Source: Brachionus manjavacas (lineage: Eukaryota > Rotifera > Eurotatoria > Ploima > Brachionidae). From it: 64,000 nucleotides of DNA. The notes below the pieces were generated by a model that was not told the DNA's origin, did not search any database, and worked only from the letters and a program-made list of their open reading frames with translations. Location: positions 2,170,001 through 2,234,000 of the forward strand of contig JAHQIY010000006.1 in the NCBI GenBank assembly GCA_019054805.1. Direction: 5' to 3'. A program made the position numbers and the translations under genes. Shown here piece after piece: positions 55,133-64,000 of the stretch; within the stretch, counting starts at the first letter, position 1; each line of letters begins with the position of its first letter.

Positions 55133-58100
55133 ATGAAGCGAGTCATTTTAAACCAAGTTCCAACCGAAATTCAAAATGATCCCAAGCTGAAAGAGGCAAT
55201 GAGCTCTTTGCCAAAAAATTACAATTTCGAAATACCCAAAACCATTTGGAAGATAAAAACCAATAAATGCCAGCGAGTCGCTCTCCAAATGCCCGAGGGT
55301 CTCCTTTTATATGCTTGTACCATTGCTGACATAATTCAGGAGTAACAAAGGCCAAAAAATTAATTAACTTTTTAAATTAACTCTTTGATAGCTTTACTCA
55401 AGCCGAGACTCTAATAATGGGTGATGTTACCTATGGAGCTTGTTGCATTGATGATTATTCTGCAAGAGCCTTGGACTGTGATCTAATTATCCACTATGGT
55501 CATAGTTGTCTTAGTAAATATCAATAATTTTTTTACCTATTTTCAATTTTTATTTTAGTCCCAATTGATATTACCAATGGAATTCAGGTTCTTTACATTT
55601 TTGTCGACATTCAGATTGATCTTAATCATCTAATCGAAACTGTTAAATTTAACTTTTCGTGTGACACTCGCCTAGCCTTGGTAAGCACGATTCAATTTGC
55701 TTCCTCAATACATGCTGCCAGTCGCATTCTACAAGAAAATAAATACCTAGTCAAGCTGCCACAATGCAAACCTTTAAGTCCAGGTGAAATCTTGGGATGT
55801 ACAGCTCCTAAGTTATCAGAAACTGATGCGCTGATTTATGTCGGAGACGGCAGATTTCATCTAGAATCAATCATGATTGCAAATGAAAAAATATCAGCAT
55901 ACAGGTTTTGAAATTTTTTGAATTTAAAAAATTTAGATTAGAGTTTAAATAACCGAAAATTTAAAAGCCAAATTATTTCACGAGTACTAACCAAACAGAA
56001 AAAATAACTAAAATTGAAAATTAAATATTTATCGACTCACGGGCGGCAAGGTTCATCAGAAATTTTTGATTTTTCTGCGCATTTTTTCTACCAATTCATT
56101 TATTTTTTCAAATATTTTAGATCCACAAGCAAAAAAAAATCTTTTTACAACCTAGGAGATTAATTCGGTTAAGATATTGAATAAGAAAATGGAAACATCA
56201 GAGGCGATTATTTTGGCGAAAGTTTCTTATTTAAGATCGTACAATTTCGAGAATAGTAAATATTCAAGTTCGATATCTGATCTTATAAGAATCTTATAAT
56301 AATTGTTAAGAATTGAAAATTATTAAGAAAATTTTTTTGTGAAGTTAAGTACAAAAGAACAGAACAAAGTGTAAAAAATTAAATAACTTTTTATCTAAGA
56401 ATTTAAAATTAGTTCTGTGAATACAACAAAGTGCAACATTCAAAGTTGCATCAACTGTAAAAATCTGCTAACGGTGCGCAAAATTTTTGCAAAATGCACT
56501 ACGCTTGATATTATTTAAATTTAATTTCTGCTAAAGTCTGCAAATTTAGCAGACCTTGAAATTTGACAGATAATTTACCGAACTAAGTTTAAACCTTTAG
56601 AAAAAAAGCAATTCAATTTTTTTACATATTTTTCTGTTTTTTTCATCATTTTGTACTGAATTTCACAAAACCTTGAAAATTTAATTTTAATTTTCCATGG
56701 TTTATCAGATCTTAAAAAGAAATAGTTCAAGATACGTTTAAAGTCATGAAGCAAATCAAATACTTTATATTAAGTCAAAAATAATTCAGGATCAATTTTT
56801 TATTAATTTAAATACTGAAAGCTCCCTTTAGCTCTTTTTACAATAGATTTGAAAAAAAAATTCGTCTATTAGTATCTAAAATTAAATTTTTAACATTTTC
56901 CTAATGTAAAATAAAATAAAAACTAGTCAAAGGTGAAAGCTTTTTAAAATATTTTCTAATTGTTGATTTATAAAATATTATGGAAAAGAGACCATAAATT
57001 TGTGAGTTGATTATTGGTATTTTTAAATCTCAAAATAATTCAGACAATATTTAATAAAAATTTAATTATTCATTTAATTGTATAAAAAAATCCATTTTTT
57101 GATTCTATGAGGCTATTTTCATTCTTATTAATGAGAACTGAGGGAAAACATTTAAAAAAAGTCTCTTTTAAATAAAAATTATTTACCTTTTGTCGTTTTT
57201 TTTTAAACTGAAAAAGATTAAAAATTAAAAATTATACATTTGAACCTAATATTTAAACATATTTTTAAGAATATTTTTTGAGAAAACATATTTTTCTATA
57301 GATGAACATAGCTATTATTCTTTTCACATTTTTGAATAAATAATAAATTATTCAATTTATACGTATTTTTTTCCAATTCTTCAATACAATACCCTTAAAT
57401 TGTGTTTTGGAGTACCATGATTTTACTGAAAAATTTAAAATCTTCAAAACCATTGACTATTTTAATAGTTGGATCAGATCGGCTCTCATCCTTCTTCTTG
57501 TTAGACCTTAAAGGTCCAGTTACATTTTTCAAGAATCATTATATATTTTAAAAATAGACTTGATTTCTTTCCAATCTTAAATCTAGTAGATAAATATGCT
57601 ACTTCAGCGAATATTTAGTCATCAAGCAATCATCTAAGGTTTGGAATCAAATACTTAAACATCATAAATATCTGATAATGTAGAAGATAAAAATATTTTA
57701 GTAATTGAATTAAAAGAATTCTAAAATCAATTTTCGAGTAATCTTTAATTTGCGGAAATTTTTCAAATCTATGGAAAAAGTCAAAAGGAACTTTCGAGGA
57801 TAAAAAAAAGTAAATAAAAAGTTTTCCTCTAAAATTATATTTCGTAAATAAGTCATCGATATTTTTTTTTAATTTTTATTTTTTTAATACAGTAAATACG
57901 CTGATTCAAAAATTCAAATTTAAATATCAAAAAATTTATAAATAAGAATTACAGAATATTTTTTTCTAATTTACGTTTTAATTGATCAAAATTTTATCAA
58001 AAAGCTTTTATTTTAAATTTAACAATTAAGTTATACTTTATTCTATTTATTTTTTATATGCAAATAAGTTAAGATTTAAATTTTTATTTTGTTTAATATC

Positions 58101-59490
58101 ATTTTTGAAAAAGAGTCGTTTTATAAAAGAACAGAACAAAACTTTGAAAAATCTCTTATTTTATTAAATCAATGAAGACTGATTCTTTAAATGCAGCCAA
58201 ATGGTACAACTGTACCATGCAGAACATTGTACCAAAATTAGAAGTTTTTACCAAAATGATCATTTTAGACAGACTGACATTTGATACAATTATGCTTGAA
58301 CTATTAAAAAAGCTGTTTTTAACTTCGTGAAAAAAGTAAAAAAAATTTCAAAGTTTTGTTCTGTTCATCTGTGGCAATGTTAAATATTAGTACAAAAATT
58401 ACCGAACAAAAAGTGAAAACGCTATAATTTTTTTTCTAATTGTGAAAAAATGGTTCTGTAAACAGTAGAATATTGTACAAATTTTTTAGACACGAATACC
58501 AAGCTCTGCATAAACTCTGCATTTTTCTGTAAAATGCACACCATCAAAAAATATAGATTAATATATGCAATAAATTGCAGAGTTTTTGCAGAGCTTGGTA
58601 TTCGTGTCTAAAAAATTTGTACAATATTCTACTGTTTACAGAACCATTTTTACACAATTAGAAAAAAAATTAAAGCGTTTTTAATTTTTGTACTAATATT
58701 TCACATTGCCTTCATCTGTACCAAATTTCATAAACCAAAAGTGTTCATTTAAAAATGAATATTATGTTAAAAAAGATATTCTAGTTCTATAGAATAAGGT
58801 TATTAAAATAATTTAAGCTGTCTGATTTAAATTTACTAAGTTTCTTTTTTGTTTATAAATTTTATTAAATTTTTAGATACGATCCGTATAGTAAAATATT
58901 TTCACGTGAATATTATGACTTTGACAAAATGAAGTCAAATCGAGAAAAACAGATTCAAAAGTCACTTAAACAAATTGTTAAATCAGAGAATAATTCAGAA
59001 TTAAAATTAAGAAGTTCTCAAAATTATGGCCTTATTTTATCGACTCTAGGACGCCAAGGTTCACCGAAAATTCTTGAAAATCTCAAAACAAAACTAGAAG
59101 AATTGAATAAGAATTATTTTGTTGTTCTTTTGTCAGAGATATTTCCCCACAAGTTAAAATTATTCGACGAACAAATAGACGCGTAATTAATATTAAATTA
59201 TACTTTTAACAATTTGATAAAATTTTAAGAATTTCTAATTGAAAAGGTGGGTTCAGATAGCATGTCCACGTTTGTCTATTGATTGGGGAGAATTTTTCGA
59301 CAAACCATTATTGACTCCTTATGAAGCGATGGTCAGCTTGAAACAAGTTCTTTGGCAACCAGAATATCCAATGGACTTTTATTCCAATGAAAGTTTGGGA
59401 AATTGGACAGTAAACAATTCTTTTAATAAGCCAAAGCAAAATTTAACTAAAAAAACTAGACTAAAAATTGAATATGAATCAAATAATTGA
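55133..59490 (+). CDS. DPH1: 2-(3-amino-3-carboxypropyl)histidine synthase subunit 1 (diphthamide biosynthesis)
   Basis: Five exons: 55133-55341, 55392-55513, 55559-55904, 58877-59182, 59247-59490; 1227 nt, 408 aa, phases closing. With DPH2 it forms the radical-SAM-like [4Fe-4S] enzyme that transfers the 3-amino-3-carboxypropyl group of SAM to a histidine of eEF2, the first step of diphthamide formation, in the cytosol. Seen: [89 protein letters not shown] and [10 protein letters not shown]. The three cluster-ligating cysteines sit in GACC, LGCTAP and ACPRLS, as in other DPH1 proteins. Length is close to the family norm (about 410-440). Intron 3 is 2972 nt and full of inverted-repeat elements; the other introns are about 45-65 nt. 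Confidence 0.96.
56345..56600. repeat. Partial copies of inverted-repeat element families in DPH1 intron 3
   Basis: The words agaacagaacaaag (56357) and tctgct/tgcaaa-rich stretches (56460-56560: gcaaaatttttgcaaaatgcac) echo the elements at 58127 and 58373. It looks like a degraded relative. No clean ends were found. Confidence 0.4.
56601..58120. other. Remainder of DPH1 intron 3
   Basis: AT-rich sequence with no recognised element or gene. Confidence 0.4.
58130..58364. mobile_element. Short inverted-repeat element (~235 bp) in DPH1 intron 3
   Basis: The left end gaacagaacaaaactttgaa (from about 58134) and the right end tttcaaagttttgttctgttc (58346-58366) are inverted repeats. The interior has smaller palindromes such as ggtacaactgtacc. 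The target duplication is unresolved. The adjacent MULE-type MITE sits against or slightly inside its right end. Confidence 0.65.
58373..58710. mobile_element. MITE, MULE type, 338 bp, near-perfect hairpin, 9-bp target duplication
   Basis: The arms of about 145 bp are close to perfect inverted repeats: left ggcaatgttaaatattagtac, right gtactaatatttcacattgc plus c. A perfect 9-bp duplication TTCATCTGT flanks it at 58364-58372 and 58711-58719. The loop region around 58510-58590 matches the core of the 44018 element although the termini differ. Its low arm divergence suggests recent insertion or arm conversion. Confidence 0.92.
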
Positions 59491-59955
59491 AAAAAATTAA
59501 TAAAAAAAATTATATTTAGGTTGTATTTTTTAATTTAAAAAAAAAATTAAAAAAGATTTTTTGGCAAATTATTGACCTAGATTTCTTTCTTAAATAATAA
59601 TGATATTATACATTTAATTCTAATTGAAAAAAATATTATTTAAAAATAATCTGAAACGGGAAGCCCGCGGAGCTTAGCACTATCGTACTAGGCTATTGTA
59701 GCATCTATGACTTTTTTAATGTAAATAAAGATCTATTTTATAACTGTGTGAGTGTAATGTTTGCTTATAAAGAAAATCTATTGTAAATTTTAAACTTAAA
59801 TCTTAACAGCATGTGAGTGTGATAAAGAGGGTGGATATCTAAAATTATTTATTATTGTGATTTTTTTATTTGGTAGTTTTCCTTGGGATTCAAAAAAAAA
59901 TAAACTATCTTAAACAAAGTCTTAAGCTTCTTGTTAGTTGAGCTTAAATATTAAG
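59491..59955. other. 3' flank of DPH1 and LINE junction region
   Basis: AT-rich. A GC-richer block at 59656-59715 (gggaagcccgcggagcttag) has no match elsewhere in the window and may belong to the 3' end of the adjacent LINE relic or to another repeat. Confidence 0.35.
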
Positions 59956-59959
59956 TATC

Positions 59960-61840
59960 GCACTGAACAGTACAGGCTATGGCAGATAAATTTAGATTGG
60001 AGAGTTTCTTTGGGACGAATTAAAATTGTCTAATCTGTTCTTGAAGCTGTTGACTGTTGGTGCGTGTTTAACATCATCGGGTAGCGCAATCTAATACAGA
60101 ATAATTCGGTTGGTGAAGAAATGGTCGCGAGAGCAATTTTTCTACAAGCTGTCGGTAAAGTTGGTTTTGGCTTCTCATTGATCTTCGCTGACCGGGTTGG
60201 GACAGTGATATCGGATGATACTACTCTATTTTATTAATGTTATTATTTAACTTGAATTGTTGGATTAGGTCACCTCTAATTCTTCTTTCCTCAAGAGTTT
60301 GGAGTCCAAGCAATTTTAAACGCAAATCATAGCTGTTGTTCCTTAATTGTGGTACAAGCTTAGTAGCTCTTCGCTGCACTTTTTTGATTTTTTTGATGTC
60401 TTTTTTTAGGGTACGGGTTCCAAGCAGATGATCCATATTCTAAAATTGGACGTACATAAGATGTGAACAGTAGTCTAAAAGTATTTAAGTCCCAATTTTT
60501 AAAGCTGTTTTTAAGTTTGCCTAGAATGGAGTTCGCTTTCGTAACTGCACTTCTAACTTGAGAGTCCCACTAGAGGTTATTTTGAATTAATACTCCCATG
60601 AAGCGTCATTTTGTGAGTTTTCGAGGATATAGCAGACATTATTTAGCTCAAAAGAATAATGGTTGTTTTGGTGAATTTTTTATTGCCTAAGTGCATGATT
60701 CTGCATTTGCTCAAGTTTAGCCCCATCTTCCAGTCGACTGTCCAGTCTAGTATTTTGTTTATGTTCAATTGTAGTTCGTCACGGTCATTACAGTTGCGAA
60801 TTGTATTTATTAATTTGCTATCGTCAGCAAAAAGCTAGCAAAGAACCGATAACCCAAGCCGGAGGTCGTTTATAAATATGATGAATAGCAGAGGACCCAA
60901 AACACTGCCTTGGGGTACTCTACTTAGTAAATCTTTCCATCCAGATGCCGATCCATTTATAACTACTCTTTGCTTCCGGTCTCTCAAGAAAGCTTTGATC
61001 CAGTTCAAGATTTGGCCTCTGAGGCCGTAGCCGTGTAGTTTCAAGATCAATTCTGGGTGAGGGACCAAGTCAAAGGCTTTGATAAAGTCGATAAAAAGAA
61101 TGTCTACAGCAAAACCTCTATTTAATGATTCTTTTATGACGTCTAAACACTTTAAAAGGTCCGTTATACACGATTTAAAATTTGAACAACCCGTGTTGGT
61201 TTTTAGTAATCAAGTTATTTGAATCAAGGAATATTACTATTTCGTTCTTTACTATTTTTTCCATAATTTACATGGGACAGCAATGATACTGATCGGTCGA
61301 TAATTTGATGGTTCGTTCTTTTGGCCTTTTTTGAAAATGGGTGAGATGGGTTCTTTTAAAACTAAGGGGCTAATACCATCTAAGTCTGTTAACTTGTATT
61401 TTCCAGATTTTTAAGCAAACTAAGAACGTGTGCCTTATCGAAAATAGTATCATTTTGATAACAGATTTCTTTGGATTAATAATAGATTTTTTTTAGAATT
61501 ACCGAGAGGTGCACAAGTGTTTATTGAAAAGATTCGGTTTGATTCGTTTGTTAAAACGAAGTCTAATGTGTTACTCTTATAGTTTGGCTCTAAAGCCAAT
61601 TGGTTTAGGAAATTATCTTGAATGTTCTCAAGAAACTCAAGACTTTGAGAGTATTTGGATTGACAGGAACCACCATTGTTTGACCATTCAATGTTGGGAA
61701 AATTTAAATCACCAAATATTAAAAGAGCTGAAAATTATCTTTTTTTACTAGTTCCATAGCAGCATTAATTGAAAAATTTATTTGATTTGATATTTCCCTA
61801 GGTGAGTTTGGGAGTCTGTAAATACAACCAGCAACCAGCA
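59960..61840 (-). mobile_element. Decayed LINE (APE endonuclease + RT), third family
   Basis: Minus-strand endonuclease pieces lie at about 61840-61500 (FPNIEWSNNGG region), then RT pieces: NYRPISIIAVPC-like words near 61290-61260, DILFIDFIKAFDLVPHPELI around 61100-61030, SRVPQGSVLGPLLFIIFIND at 60930-60870, WDSQVRSAVTKANSIL-like words near 60560-60530, and KVQRRATKLVPQLRNNSYD with LGLQTLEERRIRGDLIQQF (60400-60250). Many stops and frameshifts interrupt it. The catalytic YADD box is degraded (an LFADDS-like form near 60830 with a stop). It is related to but clearly different from copies A and B. Confidence 0.8.
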
Positions 61841-61844
61841 GTGA

Positions 61845-61910
61845 TATAAGTAAGAAAGTAGAAGCTCCACTAAAGAGAGGTAGAGGTAGACCAAGAAAAA
61901 ACTTATAAGA
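61845..61910 (+). pseudogene. AT-hook tail relic
   Basis: The plus-strand reading KVEAPLKRGRGRPRKNL ends in a stop: a perfect AT-hook core RGRGRPRK. The form is like the basic tails of transposon proteins elsewhere in the window. Only this tail survives. Confidence 0.4.
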
Positions 61911-62955
61911 TATTATTTTATTTGAAATTATTTGAAATTTTTTATAATTCTTTTTTTTTAAATCAATTTAATAAATAAAAATAAGAGATACTTTAAGTAA
62001 AATTAGTTGCTGTTTTATTTAATTTAGAAGACAGATTAATAAATATAAGTTAAGGGTATTTAGTAAAATAAGAGATGGAAAAATATTAGTGATCGATTAA
62101 GTAATTTTAGAAATCGATTAAATACCGGCATGTTGAAGTTTATGATCAAATGATCAAATGCTCAATTAAAAAGTAAGCAAAATAATTTCTTAAATTAACG
62201 AAATGATTTTTTTTTTTATTGGTAATGAATTAACATATTATGCTACAGTCTCAAAAATTTTTTTAAGTTGATCATAAAATAAATGGATTAATAATCGATT
62301 TTTTGAATTAAAAAGAGTACCAAATCCGAAAGACAAAAAACTTAACTTCGCAAAGATAATAAAATTAAAAAACCAAATGATATTTTATATTTAGATAAAA
62401 ATTTATTTATTTGCATTATTAACTTTACTAAAAAATCAAAAATAATCGATCATTTTAGTTAATTTTGAGAATACTATTAATTTACAATTCTTTTTTTTTT
62501 GAAATTTTAATTTAACAAACTATGTTAATCAATGTTTCATCAAGAATTTTATAAAATTCTTCCTAAATCTTCAGGAAATTTATTATTAATTATAAAATGA
62601 GCAATTTGATATAAAGTTTTGATCATAAAATTCAACATGCCTTAAATACCTCCCTAATGATATTATACATTTAATTCTAATTGAAAAAATTGTCAGTTTT
62701 TTTTATTTATTTTTTTGTTGCCTTATAAATTCAATTTACTTAATTATAAAATTCTTTTTCTAAAAATAATTAAATTTCATAAAATATTTATCAAAACAAA
62801 AAATAATAAACTTAAAATTTGAATTTAATTTATGAAAATGAACTGAATTTCACCAAATTCAAAGCGTAAGTACCATCTGAATTTCTGATTTTTGACTTGA
62901 AACTCATAGCCTACGTCTTGCAAAACCATTTTCATATTTTTTGGGAGGCTAAAAA
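61911..62955. other. AT-rich intergenic stretch
   Basis: Nothing was recognised. The phrase tgatattatacatttaattc occurs at 59610 and again at 62659 (a ~35 bp direct repeat ending in taattgaaaaa), so these two flanks around the LINE relic share sequence. Confidence 0.4.
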
Positions 62956-62956
62956 A

Positions 62957-63311
62957 ATTAAATTTTAAACCCAGTGGTGTAAAAAAAATTAACCCATTAA
63001 AAAGTTTTAGTTTTTTGCGACTCAAATATTTTTTTTTGAAATTAACAAGACAAAATTCTGAACAAATCTATCGTTTTACTTTTATGAATTTTAGCTTTAT
63101 TTTATATCAAAATCAAAATTTGATTTGGTTTTTTTAATTTTTTTGATATTTTTGAAATAATTAAATATTGAGAGTAAAGAACTCGAAACTGTTTAGTGTT
63201 CGGCTATTGTTTCTTTTGGTTTCCAATTTTGTCATTGAATATCTGAGTCCGAAAGAACTAAAACTTTTTAATGGGTTAATTTTTTTACACCGCTGGGTAT
63301 AAAATTTAATA
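62957..63311. mobile_element. MITE-like inverted-repeat element, ~355 bp
   Basis: The left arm (attaaattttaaa, cccagtggtgtaaaaaaaat, taacccattaaaaagtttta) and its complement at the right (63240-63311) form inverted repeats of about 75-80 bp. They are longer than the central CCCAG-type motif alone. No coding sequence is present. The target duplication is uncertain. Confidence 0.72.
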
Positions 63312-63950
63312 TTTTTAAGCATTCTAAAAAAATATTTACTTTGATCTTTCTTCTCTCTGAATACAATCCTTTTTTTATCATTTATTTTCTTTATAAAAAA
63401 ATGTATTCAAAATTTTTAAAATTAAGAAATTAAAACCAGTTTTTCAAGAATCCAATATAAACCATTTCGACTTTTGGCCAAGACTGCATATCAGAAAAAA
63501 ATTTTAGCAGTTATAAAATTTTTTTTAATTTTTTTAAAAAACTTTTGATTTTAAGGTTTAAGTGCGCGCTTATATGACAATAGATCGCATGTTAATATAG
63601 CCCCGTTGAAATGCGTTATTTCATGTTTAAAAGCAGCGTAAAAATTCAAATAACCTTGATAACTTCAATAACCCGAAAACCCGTTTTAAAAGTAAAAATT
63701 AAATAAGAGGCAAAAATCAGGTATTTGCACTATTGAAAATAAGGATAAGACAAAATAAAAAAAATTAAAAAAAATAATTTAAAAAAGAGTTTTTTTTATT
63801 GGATCCCAGAAAATACTGCATGGTAAAATTAAAGATTTTGATAAAAGTTTTTGATCAAAAAAAATTTTTTTTCAATTAAGATCGTAAATATTTCTAGAAA
63901 AAGGAAAATAAATTAATAATTAAAATGTATTTTCAAATTTAAAATAATAT
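63312..63950. other. AT-rich right flank
   Basis: No gene was recognised. A slightly GC-richer patch at 63560-63630 has no identifiable content. Confidence 0.35.
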
Positions 63951-64000
63951 CAATCGATGACATTGGAATGGGAGCTGATGTGAAAATTGAACTTGATGAT

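Overview
The window looks like nuclear DNA of a small, very AT-rich invertebrate. Its genes have many short (about 50-90 nt) GT-AG introns plus a few long ones filled with transposons. It carries animal-specific genes (a Mox/MEOX homeobox gene, a Rel/NF-kB factor, ELOVL elongases), and APE-type LINEs, Helitron, MULE, hAT and mariner-like elements occur throughout. The style of the LINEs and genes recalls monogonont rotifers (Brachionus); that is an inference from memory, not a database result.

Layout. 1-1340: Helitron-like remnants (-). 2980-6320: two copies of a ~360 bp segment carrying tRNA-Cys genes, with a broken LINE between them. 6724-10695: a four- or five-exon gene (-) for a type I membrane glycoprotein with an NPxY tail motif. 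13391-14931: a 5'-truncated LINE. 16980-18170: hAT and LINE remnants. 18898-19174: a mariner-like MITE. 19776-24025: a six-exon gene (+) for a secreted glycosidase-like protein, with two inverted-repeat elements in intron 2. 24150-27340: fossil LTR-retroelement pieces, then small LINE pieces. 28387-32230: a nearly full-length LINE, sister of the 13.4 kb copy. 32676-32761: an 86 bp hAT-type MITE. 33158-37416: the Mox/MEOX gene (-). 37417-48700: an 11 kb stretch without host protein genes, holding a duplicated ~135 bp block, a tRNA-derived SINE, a MULE fragment, several MITEs and three tRNA-Cys genes. 48704-52553: two tandem ELOVL genes (+). 52934-54781: a Rel/NF-kB gene (-). 55133-59490: DPH1 (+), divergent from the Rel gene across 351 bp, with a 2.97 kb intron containing nested foldback elements. 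59960-61840: a decayed LINE (-). 62957-63311: another MITE. The rest is AT-rich sequence in which nothing was recognised.

The host genes are functionally unrelated: ER fatty-acid elongation, eEF2 diphthamide modification, NF-kB signalling, mesodermal homeobox regulation, an extracellular or lysosomal glycosidase-like enzyme, and a cell-surface glycoprotein. Exon structures were built by hand from splice consensus, reading phase and family alignment from memory. All phases close, which supports the models. No clearly new multi-gene system was found. The most unusual signals are the divergent tRNA-Cys pairs, the MULE-type MITEs that share a core but differ at their ends, and the NF-kB protein lacking the usual recognition-loop cysteine.
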